Below are positions 36,242 to 45,371 of a stretch of DNA of 64,000 nucleotides, one piece after another. Within the stretch, counting starts at the first letter, position 1. Each line of letters opens with the position of its first letter. This DNA is from Providencia rettgeri (GTDB lineage Bacteria; Pseudomonadota; Gammaproteobacteria; Enterobacterales; Enterobacteriaceae): NCBI RefSeq assembly GCF_041075285.1, contig NZ_CP163512.1:3658001-3722000 (forward strand). Direction: 5' to 3'. Under the pieces are notes generated by a model. The model was not told the DNA's origin. It did no database searches and worked only from the letters and a program-made list of their open reading frames with translations. A program made the position numbers and the translations under genes.

Positions 36242-38280
36242 TGGAATTGATTAAGCAGTTTTTAATAATAGCCTCACGTAGACAAGATATTTTTCTCGTT
36301 ATCCTGCTGTTAGTGGCTATTTTTATGATGATCATTCCACTACCAACAGGGTTAGTCGATTTTATGATTGCGCTTAATCTGATGCTGTCTATCCTTTTAA
36401 TGATGATGGCTATCTATATTAAAAGCCCATTAGAATTCTCTACCTTTCCTGCCGTATTATTAATTACAACACTGTATCGTCTATCACTAACAATTAGTAC
36501 AACACGCTTGATCCTATTGCAGGCTGATGCCGGAGATATTATTGAGACTTTTGGAAAATTTGCGGTTGGGGGGAGCTTAGGTGTTGGGCTAACTGTTTTC
36601 CTGATTATTACGATTGTGCAGTTTATTGTAATCACAAAAGGCTCGGAACGTGTTGCTGAAGTGAGTGCACGCTTCTCGTTGGATGCTATGCCGGGTAAGC
36701 AAATGAGTATTGATGGTGATCTGCGAGCGGGAACAATTGATGCAGATGAAGCGCGAAGATTACGAGGCTTAGTACAAAAGGAAAGCCAGCTTTTTGGTGC
36801 GATGGACGGTGCCATGAAGTTTGTTAAAGGCGATGCGATTGCGGGCATCATCATTATATTTGTTAACATACTAGGCGGAACCGCCGTTGGTATGATGATA
36901 CATGATATGAATGCGGGTACTGCTTTTTCGACCTATGCAATTCTATCCATTGGAGATGGGCTCATTAGCCAAATTCCTGCTTTATTAATATCAATCACTG
37001 CTGGAATTATCGTTACGCGAATATCGGGTGAGGAAAATAATAACCTAGCTGGTGACTTAGTGATGCAGATTGGCAAGCAATCCCAAGCAGTTGCATTAAC
37101 ATGTGTTATTTTACTTATATTTGGCTTATTACCCGGATTTCCAACCATTTATTTTTTCTTGCTTTCAGCCATAATATTTTCCATTTCATTTTTTTCTAGA
37201 AAGCGAAATAGTTCTGAACAATCAACAGCAGCATCAGGTATGCAGGGAGATACAACTAACCACGTTATTAGTCCAGGTTCAACTCCATTAATTGTGAGGA
37301 TGGCAAAAGATTGTTGTAATAAAAATACATTGGCTGCACAGATCGATACTTTCCGTTTCCAAAAGTTTGAGGAGATCGGGATACCATTACCGGATATTAA
37401 TATACAGATAGATAGCGCCTTACCTTCGGGCTCATTGCAAATACTGCTTTACCAAGAGGTTATTTTAAATATTACGCTACCGAAAGGTCTTATGTTAGCA
37501 GATATTAGCTCACCGGATATTATGCAAGCAGAACATACGGATAAGCTTTCGCTAAGTGGTAATCAATTATTACAGTGGGTTTCTCCTAACTATAAAGAAA
37601 CGTTATTAGCAATGGGAATTGTGCTGTATCAAGACGAAGAGATTATCACTCACTGTTTGTCTATTGTTGTCGAGCGTAATGCAAAAGAATTTATTGGTGT
37701 CCAAGAAACACGTTTCTTAATGGATGCGATGGAAGGTAAGTATGCAGATCTAGTTAAAGAAGTTCAAAGACAACTTCCTATTGGTCGTATTGCCGACATA
37801 CTTCAACGTTTAGTTTTAGAAAAAATATCTATTCGTGACCTGAGAACTATTTTTGAATCATTAATTGAGTGGAGTCCTCGAGAAAAAGACCCAGTGATGC
37901 TCACAGAGTATGTAAGAATGGGATTACGCAGGCATATTATTGCTAAGCATAGTTTTGGGCAGCCTTGGATTAGCGGCTGGATTATTGGTAACAATATTGA
38001 AAATCATATTCGTGAAGCAATTCGCCAAACATCGTCAGGATCTTATTCTTCATTAGAACCTTCTTTTAGCCAAAAACTGATAGAAGAAATAAATGAGGTT
38101 ATTAAAGATAATCAGCAAAATAAATATGTATTAATCACAACAATTGATGTGAGGCGCTTTTTACGTAAAGTCATCGAACGTGAATTTTATGGGTTAAATG
38201 TACTTTCATTTCAAGAAATAGGTGAAGACGTTGAACTGCGTATTTTAGGTAATATTGATCTTATTGAGGAGTATGAGTAA
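36241..38280 (+). CDS. sctV: T3SS export gate protein SctV (SsaV)
   Basis: The 679-residue major export apparatus subunit of the FlhA/LcrD family. The first about 320 residues carry up to eight membrane segments and the conserved stretch [20 protein letters not shown] with DADEARRLR. The C-terminal cytoplasmic domain forms the nonameric substrate gate. Length matches SsaV (681). A large antisense frame here is not considered a gene. Confidence 0.96.
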   Translation: MELIKQFLIIASRRQDIFLVILLLVAIFMMIIPLPTGLVDFMIALNLMLSILLMMMAIYIKSPLEFSTFPAVLLITTLYRLSLTISTTRLILLQADAGDIIETFGKFAVGGSLGVGLTVFLIITIVQFIVITKGSERVAEVSARFSLDAMPGKQMSIDGDLRAGTIDADEARRLRGLVQKESQLFGAMDGAMKFVKGDAIAGIIIIFVNILGGTAVGMMIHDMNAGTAFSTYAILSIGDGLISQIPALLISITAGIIVTRISGEENNNLAGDLVMQIGKQSQAVALTCVILLIFGLLPGFPTIYFFLLSAIIFSISFFSRKRNSSEQSTAASGMQGDTTNHVISPGSTPLIVRMAKDCCNKNTLAAQIDTFRFQKFEEIGIPLPDINIQIDSALPSGSLQILLYQEVILNITLPKGLMLADISSPDIMQAEHTDKLSLSGNQLLQWVSPNYKETLLAMGIVLYQDEEIITHCLSIVVERNAKEFIGVQETRFLMDAMEGKYADLVKEVQRQLPIGRIADILQRLVLEKISIRDLRTIFESLIEWSPREKDPVMLTEYVRMGLRRHIIAKHSFGQPWISGWIIGNNIENHIREAIRQTSSGSYSSLEPSFSQKLIEEINEVIKDNQQNKYVLITTIDVRRFLRKVIEREFYGLNVLSFQEIGEDVELRILGNIDLIEEYE

Positions 38281-39611
38281 TGCGCCAACCCGATGAGGAC
38301 TTTATTTACCAAAGATTATCTGAACGCTTAAATATTACCTTAAAAATGGAACAGTTAGAGGTGAGGCTAACGGGCAAAATAATTGAAATTGGACCAACGC
38401 TCTTACGTGCATCATTACCAAATGTTAGCCTCTATGAGTTTTGTTATTTAGAGCCTAGTGGTATAGAAGCTGAAGTGGTTGCTATTGATGGCAACTATGC
38501 GATGTTGTCGCCATTTTCAGAGCCACTAGGTGTGACAGTAGGTTCTCATGTTATTCCAACAGGGAATACCCATCAAATTCACGTTGGTGATTTTCTTCTG
38601 GGGCATGTTCTTGATGGTTTAGGGCGCCCATTAGAAGGTGCTGATTTCTTATCAGAGTGTGGTGAATTTCGCAGCTTGAAAGCCGATGTACCGAATCCTC
38701 TCCTTCGGCAGATTATAGATACGCCATTGCCGCTTGGCATTCGCGCAATTGATGGTCTGTTGACTTGTGGGATAGGGCAGCGAATTGGTATTTTTGCGGC
38801 AGCAGGTTGTGGGAAAAGTACGCTGTTAGGCATGATCACTGAGGGTTGTGAGTCTGACATTATTGTACTGGCACTGATTGGAGAAAGAGGTAGGGAAGTC
38901 CGCGAGTTTATTGAACTTACCTTAACACCTCAGGCACTTAAGCGTTGTGTCATTATCATTGCGACCTCCGATAAGTCTGCATTAGAGCGCTTGAAAGCGG
39001 CATATACTGCGACAACAATAGCTGAGTACTTTCGAGACCAAGGGAAAAATGTGCTATTGATGATGGATTCATTAACACGTTTTGCTCGTGCTTCAAGAGA
39101 AATAGGGCTGGCAGCAGGAGAGCCTGCGGCATCAGGGGGATACCCCCCTAGTTTTTATGCTCAGTTACCTCGTCTTCTAGAAAGAGCCGGTCAAGCGGAG
39201 TCAGGAAGTATTACCGCAATTTATACTGTTTTGGTGGAAGGCGATAATATAAATGAACCTGTTTCAGATGAAGTGCGTTCTATTTTAGATGGACACATTG
39301 TTCTTTCGCGAAAATTAGCACAGGAAAATCATTACCCAGCAATTGACATTAGCAGTAGCATTAGCCGGATCATGGGACAAATTACCACGGAACAGCACCG
39401 CATTAATGCCGGGAAATTACGTAGACTACAAGCGGCATGGAAAGAGATTGAGCTCTTGGTTCGAGTGGGGGAATATCAAGTCGGGCAAGATCCTGAATCA
39501 GATGAAGCATTAGCCAAAAGACCACTAATCCGAGAGTTTCTTTGTCAGCCAACCGATGAATTAAGCAATTTTCAAGAAACATTGGACGCATTATGCAAAA
39601 TCATGAAGTAA
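38280..39611 (+). CDS. sctN: T3SS ATPase SctN (SsaN)
   Basis: A 443-residue FliI-type ATPase that unfolds substrates and strips chaperones. Walker A is AAGCGKST with Lys179; Walker B is [15 protein letters not shown]. The family signature [19 protein letters not shown] is present. The first base overlaps the sctV stop. Confidence 0.97.
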   Translation: MRQPDEDFIYQRLSERLNITLKMEQLEVRLTGKIIEIGPTLLRASLPNVSLYEFCYLEPSGIEAEVVAIDGNYAMLSPFSEPLGVTVGSHVIPTGNTHQIHVGDFLLGHVLDGLGRPLEGADFLSECGEFRSLKADVPNPLLRQIIDTPLPLGIRAIDGLLTCGIGQRIGIFAAAGCGKSTLLGMITEGCESDIIVLALIGERGREVREFIELTLTPQALKRCVIIIATSDKSALERLKAAYTATTIAEYFRDQGKNVLLMMDSLTRFARASREIGLAAGEPAASGGYPPSFYAQLPRLLERAGQAESGSITAIYTVLVEGDNINEPVSDEVRSILDGHIVLSRKLAQENHYPAIDISSSISRIMGQITTEQHRINAGKLRRLQAAWKEIELLVRVGEYQVGQDPESDEALAKRPLIREFLCQPTDELSNFQETLDALCKIMK

Positions 39612-39616
39612 CAATA

Positions 39617-39973
39617 ATGGCATTACTTTCCTTAAAAAAGCGTCGTGAAAGTGGTATTCGAGCGCAATTAGTGCAATTAGAAAAACAACAAAGTGAGCAA
39701 TTGCAAGCTCGTGAAAGACTCATGCTTCAAAGAAAAACACTGTGTGAGCAATGGAAAGATTACAGCTCACATGAACGGTTATTAGCCGCTAATAAAGTGA
39801 GTGCATATCGCAATGAATTGGCAAGTTACTATCAACAAGATCAGTCTATCATTGAAAAAATTAATATAACAAAGAACAAACACACTGAGTTAAAAATAAA
39901 AAAAGAAAATCAATTAGGTTTATTACAAAGAATTATTCTTGAGCAAGAAAAGTTAAAACTTCTATTGGAATAA
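39617..39973 (+). CDS. sctO: T3SS stalk protein SctO (SsaO)
   Basis: A 118-residue coiled-coil protein of the YscO/FliJ type linking the ATPase to SctV. Start at MALLSLKKRRE resembles SsaO's N-terminus; an in-frame ATG at 39593, overlapping sctN, is an alternative and gives 126 residues. The product is Gln/Glu/Lys-rich and helical throughout. Confidence 0.85.
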   Translation: MALLSLKKRRESGIRAQLVQLEKQQSEQLQARERLMLQRKTLCEQWKDYSSHERLLAANKVSAYRNELASYYQQDQSIIEKINITKNKHTELKIKKENQLGLLQRIILEQEKLKLLLE

Positions 39974-39976
39974 CGT

Positions 39977-40447
39977 ATGTACAGTAAAACTATTTCACCG
40001 CGGCGTGGTATTACATTTCTAAATAGTGATATGGAAGAATCAGCATCTAATCAAGATGCAAAGCGTCAATTTGAAGATTTATTAATTACTCCTGTTGAAA
40101 GGATAACGACAAATAATGATATACGGAATAAATGCAATTTTTTAAATGAGGTAGAGCCAATAAATAGTGCTTATTTGTATAACCAAATACGAGAAAAAAT
40201 ATCGTTCAATAGCTTACACAATCAAGCCTATAGATTAAAGTGGCAATTAACGAATGGTCCACTGAAGGGGTTGATTATTGAAGCTGACTATACAGGGATA
40301 GCAGTAATGATCATTTTTACTGTAAATATATTCTCTCATTATGAAAAAATTAATGGCGTTATTACTGAGTTGGAAAATTTATTTTCTCAAGAGTTTAATT
40401 ACCCTATAACTTTAAAGGTAAATGATGCCAATACCTCAACTCGATAG
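39977..40447 (+). CDS. sctP: T3SS needle-length / substrate-switch protein SctP (SsaP)
   Basis: 156 residues (SsaP about 124). The N-terminal half is polar and variable; the C-terminal domain (about 80-156) has the T3S4-like pattern LKWQLTNGPLKGLIIEADYT. Position between sctO and sctQ supports the call. It overlaps sctQ by 26 bases. Confidence 0.75.
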   Translation: MYSKTISPRRGITFLNSDMEESASNQDAKRQFEDLLITPVERITTNNDIRNKCNFLNEVEPINSAYLYNQIREKISFNSLHNQAYRLKWQLTNGPLKGLIIEADYTGIAVMIIFTVNIFSHYEKINGVITELENLFSQEFNYPITLKVNDANTSTR

Positions 40448-41399
40448 TGTAACGGCTAGGCTTGTTAGCATTGTAGGAGCGGGCTGCCAATTAATGGGGG
40501 ATCAAGGGGAGGTATCTATCACATTTGAGCATCGCCATGAGACAACAGGATTATTGCTCAACACGTCTATGCATAATGGTGACGAAATCAGTTTTTGGTT
40601 AGATGAAAAAGAATGGTGTGAGTGGGTAAGCTCTGTTTTAGTTATCCCTTCTTTTTCAATGATCCCTGAAGAATTTAAAGCGGTACTTGCTAAATGGACA
40701 TTGGATACCCTCAAAGTATGTGTGGATATTGAGGGTTTTGAATGGCCAACGGTTAAACAAATGAGACCTCATATTCTAACGCAGGGGATGGGCTGGCGGT
40801 TGTGCGCTAGATGCCATGATAGAGTGCTTAATTTACAGGTTACTCAAGCCCCAGGGTCTTGGCTAGAAATGCTGGTAAGCCATGCATCACCCAATAGCGA
40901 GGAAAAAAAAGATCCACCAATTATTATTGGCGCTAAGTTAGTGGCTGGCTGGACTTTGTTGGCTAGAGATCAAATAAGTGCAATACGAGCTGGTAGTGCT
41001 CTGGTATTACAGCAACAAACTGACATCTCGAATGGAAACTTTTTTTTATTTACCCACCGCCCCCTTGCCATTGTTCATCAAAATAGAGGGACTGGTGTAT
41101 TTACTGTGGAGACGTTAATGGAGACTTTTGATGATTGGATTGATATTGGTTTACCTACTGGCGATTTAATGGGTGAGGAAAATCAGGTTATAGATGCACC
41201 AATTCCTGTCGTTGTAGAGGTTGCTAATTTCAATGTGTCAGTTAACGAACTAAGTCAGATAAAACCAGGCTATTTATTACCAAGTGAGTCACATCATAGC
41301 ACGTCTGTTTCATTAAGGATTGGTCATCATATTTTTGCTTTTGGTACGCTACTACGCATAGGTGAACGATTAGCGGTTAGGATTGATAGGGTATGTTGA
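40422..41399 (+). CDS. sctQ: T3SS C-ring/pod protein SctQ (SsaQ)
   Basis: A 325-residue protein, near SsaQ's 322. The C-terminal SpoA domain (about residues 260-325: PIPVVVEVANFNVSVNEL, IGERLAVRIDRVC) is clear; an earlier SpoA-like region precedes it. An in-frame ATG at 41118 (Met233), preceded by TGGAG at 6-base spacing, could start a 93-residue C-terminal product, as Salmonella SsaQ does from an internal start. The gene ends the rightward operon. Confidence 0.9.
   Translation: MMPIPQLDSVTARLVSIVGAGCQLMGDQGEVSITFEHRHETTGLLLNTSMHNGDEISFWLDEKEWCEWVSSVLVIPSFSMIPEEFKAVLAKWTLDTLKVCVDIEGFEWPTVKQMRPHILTQGMGWRLCARCHDRVLNLQVTQAPGSWLEMLVSHASPNSEEKKDPPIIIGAKLVAGWTLLARDQISAIRAGSALVLQQQTDISNGNFFLFTHRPLAIVHQNRGTGVFTVETLMETFDDWIDIGLPTGDLMGEENQVIDAPIPVVVEVANFNVSVNELSQIKPGYLLPSESHHSTSVSLRIGHHIFAFGTLLRIGERLAVRIDRVC
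41118..41120 (+). promoter_or_regulatory. Possible internal translation start within sctQ
   Basis: The ATG of codon 233 follows GTGGAG with 6 bases between. Internal initiation giving a short SctQ C-terminal subunit is known for Salmonella SsaQ and Yersinia YscQ; here it is an inference from spacing and position. Confidence 0.45.
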
Positions 41400-41423
41400 T
41401 TATTTAAAGTTAAAATAATCAAC
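41395..41423. repeat. Inverted repeat at the convergent end of sctQ and the lipoprotein gene
   Basis: GTTGATTATTT and AAATAATCAAC form a perfect 11-bp stem with a 7-base loop, overlapping the sctQ stop. It could act as a terminator for either strand, although no long T-run follows. Confidence 0.5.
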
Positions 41424-41482
41424 ATTCTTAATATTTAATATATATGAATTATCGATTGAATAAGAAGTGTGTGAATAATTTT

Positions 41483-41962
41483 CTATTCTTGGTTAATAAA
41501 TTCATTTTCATTTGATGGGGTGGATGAAAATAGTAACGAAATAAGCTTATTGGCAATGTTTTCATTGTGTTCTTCGGTGATTTCGTTATCGAGTAATTCA
41601 TTTAGTTTACTTGGCTCGTCTTCAATGTTTTCATCCACATCAAAATTATTGTTTCTCTCTGATTCCATAACTGAAATATTTTGTGGGTTAAGGCTGTCAA
41701 TATGCTTTTCTTGGTTGGAAAACTCAACTTTAAATTTGTTGTTTAACTGATTTTCGTATATATCTAAATTCTCCATATTATCAATTTCTGATATTTTATC
41801 AAAAAAGTCAGACCAAGCTAAATTATCATTAATATTTTTTTCAGTCAGATTTAATTCGTTGTTATTCGGGGTGTTTAAATCGTTAGGAATATCATTTTTA
41901 ATCGCTGAGCAAGCAGATATTATTAGGCATGGAACTAATAAAAAAATAACTTTAGTTTTCAT
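41483..41962 (-). CDS. Unknown lipoprotein at the end of the sctRSTU block (pilotin candidate)
   Basis: A 159-residue protein from the ATG at 41962, overlapping the sctU end by 11 bases. A lipoprotein signal ends in IISAC with Cys18 and Ser at +2, which predicts the outer membrane. The rest is very acidic and rich in Asn, Asp and Glu (for example DVDENIEDEPSKLNELLDNE), with no recognisable domain. SPI-2 has no gene at this position. Secretin pilotins are small outer-membrane lipoproteins, so a role with SctC is possible but unproven. Confidence 0.75.
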   Translation of the reverse strand: MKTKVIFLLVPCLIISACSAIKNDIPNDLNTPNNNELNLTEKNINDNLAWSDFFDKISEIDNMENLDIYENQLNNKFKVEFSNQEKHIDSLNPQNISVMESERNNNFDVDENIEDEPSKLNELLDNEITEEHNENIANKLISLLFSSTPSNENEFINQE

Positions 41963-43016
41963 CTCTGATACTCTCTTTTTCATAATTTAAATTCATAACT
42001 GTCCGTAAAATGTTTGCAACTGGTTCAAATAGAGTTGGGGGAATATAACTTCCTACCGCTGTTTTCTTAGCGAGTGAACGCGCAACATCAATGTTTTCGA
42101 CAATGGGGATGCCTGATTTCTCCGCTAACTGGATGATATGCAACGCACGTTTGTTGAAGCCAACCTCAATAACTTTAGGTAGCGGGGTCTCATTACTTTT
42201 GTAATATAAACAAACAGCAACGTGAGTTGGATTCTTAACGACGACAGTAGATTTAGCGACATTCTTTGATAAACTGCCACTTTGTATCTCTCTATGAATG
42301 GCTTTGCGTTTACTTTTTAATTGAGGATTACCTTCGCTATTTTTATACTCTTTCTTTATTTCATCGAGTGACATCATTAATTTTTTGGTATTATTATACC
42401 GCTGGAATGCGAAATCAGCTATTCCAAAAACAACATAAAACCCAATTAATGATAAAATCATAATATAAAGCAAGTGGATACAAATAAGAACTCCATTACC
42501 GATAGGATTTAAAGGTAAAAACTGAATGGAATATGAGTTATTTTTTATTAACAAATAAAAAATAACGGATAGAGAGACCGTTTTAAATATAGATTTCACA
42601 AATTCAAATAGATTCTGCATTGAAAAAATATGCTTAAAATTAGATATCACATTCAGTTTTTTAAATGATGGTGTGAGAGCTTCTGTTGCAAGTAATGGCC
42701 CAATCTGGCTCATGATACTAAAAATAGAAGTAAATATGACTACGAGTGCTAACCCTCCCATAAAACGTAGAAGGATAGAAGAAAATGCATTGAGCCATTG
42801 CCCTATAGCAAAATGTTCATTATAGTTAATAAAACTAATATTAGTATCAATCATTAACTTGAATGCATTCCAAAGTTCTGGGCCTTCAAAACTAAAATAA
42901 GAAAGTAGTACAACAAGCTGCATTCCGCTTGTTATTTCATTACTTTTCGCAACTTGTCCTTTTTTCCGTGAATCTCTGATTTTTTTTGATGTGGGTTTTT
43001 CTGTTTTCTCACTCAT
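41952..43016 (-). CDS. sctU: T3SS switch protein SctU (SsaU)
   Basis: A 354-residue FlhB/YscU-type protein. Four membrane segments occupy about residues 30-210; the cytoplasmic domain carries the autocleavage motif NPTH at 262-265 (in VVKNPTHVAVCLYY). The length fits SsaU (352). It overlaps sctT by 8 bases and the lipoprotein gene by 11. Confidence 0.96.
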   Translation of the reverse strand: MSEKTEKPTSKKIRDSRKKGQVAKSNEITSGMQLVVLLSYFSFEGPELWNAFKLMIDTNISFINYNEHFAIGQWLNAFSSILLRFMGGLALVVIFTSIFSIMSQIGPLLATEALTPSFKKLNVISNFKHIFSMQNLFEFVKSIFKTVSLSVIFYLLIKNNSYSIQFLPLNPIGNGVLICIHLLYIMILSLIGFYVVFGIADFAFQRYNNTKKLMMSLDEIKKEYKNSEGNPQLKSKRKAIHREIQSGSLSKNVAKSTVVVKNPTHVAVCLYYKSNETPLPKVIEVGFNKRALHIIQLAEKSGIPIVENIDVARSLAKKTAVGSYIPPTLFEPVANILRTVMNLNYEKESIRDEN

Positions 43017-43785
43017 TGAAAAATTCCATTAGCTTTTGACTAAGGCTCAAATATTGCAAGCTATAATCTAATAAGTGGTTAAAAGCAAAGCTAAAACAGA
43101 TCACTAACATTAATAGTGAAAATGCACTTTTAATTGGCATCGCAAGGAAGAAAACATTAAGTTGCTGTGCTGAGCGGTTGATTAACCCTAAAGCCATATC
43201 GACTAGTATGATGATAACGATAGCAGGCATAGCAAAACGAATACCTAACTCATACATTAGCTGCCATAGGCTGGCAATAAAAGAAAAAGCATCGATGTCA
43301 TAATGTAAGATACTTGCTGGTGGAAAAGTAATATAAGAGTGATAAAGGGTTTCTATCAACTTATTAAAGCAGCCAGTAATAAGAAAAATGACATTGAATA
43401 CTTGGCTAAATAAAACCCCAAATAATGATGATTGCTGGCCTAATAATGGATTAATGATACTCGCCATAGAAGAACCGCGCATAGTATCTATTATTGTTCC
43501 CGCTGCATCCATTGCCCAGAACGGAATTGCTGCACAAAATCCTAAAGTTAATCCTATACAGATTTCACTAATGATTAACCCGATATAACCACTGATGCTT
43601 AAATTAGACTGACCCCAGTCTGGATACACATAAGCAATAGGCAAGACAAGGATTAGTATCAGAGAGTTCCTGACTAATGTGCCACCCAAATTAGAGCTAT
43701 TAAGTAAAGGAACAAGGAGAAAAATACCTAAGCAGCGTAACATGCAAAGCCCTAATATGGGTAACCATTCAAACCAAATAATCAC
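43009..43785 (-). CDS. sctT: T3SS export apparatus protein SctT (SsaT)
   Basis: A 258-residue FliR/YscT-type inner-membrane protein (SsaT 259) with about six hydrophobic segments and the conserved GLTLGFCAAIPFWAMDAAGT, then DTMRGSSMASIINPLLGQQS. It lies 3 bases after sctS. Confidence 0.95.
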   Translation of the reverse strand: MIIWFEWLPILGLCMLRCLGIFLLVPLLNSSNLGGTLVRNSLILILVLPIAYVYPDWGQSNLSISGYIGLIISEICIGLTLGFCAAIPFWAMDAAGTIIDTMRGSSMASIINPLLGQQSSLFGVLFSQVFNVIFLITGCFNKLIETLYHSYITFPPASILHYDIDAFSFIASLWQLMYELGIRFAMPAIVIIILVDMALGLINRSAQQLNVFFLAMPIKSAFSLLMLVICFSFAFNHLLDYSLQYLSLSQKLMEFFNE

Positions 43786-43788
43786 TGG

Positions 43789-44058
43789 CTATTCTCTCAT
43801 GCGGAGTATCATATCAAAAGTTTGTTCAGCATAGTTAAGGAGAACATCTCCCATCCAGCGGTAGCTAATTGCAAGCGTGATAGATACCGCGATTAACTTA
43901 ACAAGAAATTGAATTGTTTGCTCTTGTATCTGTGTCAATGCTTGTAACAAGCTAATTAAAATTCCGACACAGGATGCAACGATTACAACTGGTAAAGATA
44001 GCAGTAAAACTAGCCACATCATTTGTTTTGCTAATTGAATTACCAGTGTTTCACTCAT
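43789..44058 (-). CDS. sctS: T3SS export apparatus protein SctS (SsaS)
   Basis: An 89-residue FliQ/YscS-type protein with two membrane segments and the typical VGILISLLQALTQIQEQTIQ. It follows sctR by 20 bases. Confidence 0.95.
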   Translation of the reverse strand: MSETLVIQLAKQMMWLVLLLSLPVVIVASCVGILISLLQALTQIQEQTIQFLVKLIAVSITLAISYRWMGDVLLNYAEQTFDMILRMRE

Positions 44059-44078
44059 TTATTATATAGTCCATCATA

Positions 44079-44729
44079 TTATGAAAAAGAGAGTATGAGT
44101 TGTTTCAGTAGTTTCTCCCACCCACCCATTAGCACAAAAATTAATAATTTAAGAGGCATAGATATTGTCATAGGAGATACCATCATCATTCCCATTGCTA
44201 ATAATACATTGGAAACAATAAGGTCGATTGCAATAAAAGGTAAGAATAACAATAAACCTATTTTAAATGCTTCAACGAGTTGGCTAACGGTAAATGCAGG
44301 AATTAAAATAAGCAATGATTCATCAGGGATCTTTTCGTGATATTTCTCTGGCCAAACTTGATGGCCGATGTTGATAAAAAAGAACTGCTGTTCAGGGTCA
44401 GTATTTTTATTCAGAAATTCGCGATATGGATGCAATATATTTTTTTCGACTTTATAGACAAACTCGGGGGATTCTATTTCTATCGGTTCATTAATCAAAT
44501 TATCCTGAATAGCTAAGACAATCGGCGCCATTGTAAATAATGTTAATATTAATGCTAACCCATAAATCGCAATATTGGGCGGAGTTTGTTGAATGCCTAA
44601 GGCATTACGTAGTAATGAGAATACGATGGCTATTTTTAGAAATGAGGAACCTAGTACTAAGACCAATGGCAAAATAGATAGTATAAATAAAGTTAATATT
44701 AATTGCAGTGGTTGGTCTAATAATGGCAT
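44079..44729 (-). CDS. sctR: T3SS export apparatus protein SctR (SsaR)
   Basis: A 216-residue FliP/YscR-type protein (SsaR 215). It has conserved LGSSFLKIAIVFSLLRNALG and GIQQTPPNIAIYG near the N-terminus and MGMMMVSPMTISMPLKLLIF near the C-terminus. It is the first gene of a leftward block. In SPI-2 sctR follows sctQ on the same strand, so this block is inverted here. Confidence 0.96.
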   Translation of the reverse strand: MPLLDQPLQLILTLFILSILPLVLVLGSSFLKIAIVFSLLRNALGIQQTPPNIAIYGLALILTLFTMAPIVLAIQDNLINEPIEIESPEFVYKVEKNILHPYREFLNKNTDPEQQFFFINIGHQVWPEKYHEKIPDESLLILIPAFTVSQLVEAFKIGLLLFLPFIAIDLIVSNVLLAMGMMMVSPMTISMPLKLLIFVLMGGWEKLLKQLILSFS

Positions 44730-45371
44730 TGATGTTTTCCAAGTATTTCGCTTAGGAAGATTATGAATTGAAAAAAGACTTATAAATATAAGGTAAATAC
44801 CTGAGTTATGGTGATTACTGAGTTGTCTTTAAATTTGTTAGCGTAATGGTTTGATTTTGTTAATTAAAATGATTGTTTATTTTGATTTTTTATTAAATTA
44901 TTTAATCTATGTTGATATTTTAAATATGAGCTTATTTTGATTTTATCATTATTATTAAGTAAGATATTCTAAATATTAATGTTGTGGAATATCATTATAG
45001 TTAAAAGTTAGAAATAATAATATTTTAATTTTTGGTAATAAATGAAAAAAGAAAAGGTTATTCTGTTTTAATATATTTTTTATATTTTCACTGTACCAAT
45101 AGTATATTTAAAATTAAATATGTTAATTTTATGATGATAAGTATATATAATTAAAAATCATGTTATATGTATATTGACAATTAGATGATGTACTAACTAG
45201 AATATATTAAAAATAAATTTATAAACTGAAGGCACTGTACATACTTTTTAAATTTTTTATTTGATTATTTTTAAAGGATCTTAGTTTATTTTTTTAATAA
45301 ATAATTGAAATTTTATAAACTATTATCCAATGGTTTGATTATTTCAAACTGTAAATATATAGGTAAAACCA
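44730..45371. other. Very AT-rich divergent intergenic region, sctR / hybrid kinase
   Basis: About 640 bases, mostly A and T, with stops in all frames. It presumably carries divergent promoters and is a likely H-NS-type silencing target. I looked for leftover sensor-domain sequence of the kinase and found no recognisable piece. Confidence 0.5.

Noticed and set aside
36414..36869. 151-codon frame antisense to sctV
   Set aside because: It lies wholly within the strongly supported sctV coding region, has no ribosome-binding site and no recognisable domain.
44760..45371. Possible remnant of a kinase sensor domain upstream of the SsrA-like gene
   Set aside because: All frames contain many stops and no hydrophobic segment or HAMP-like sequence was seen.
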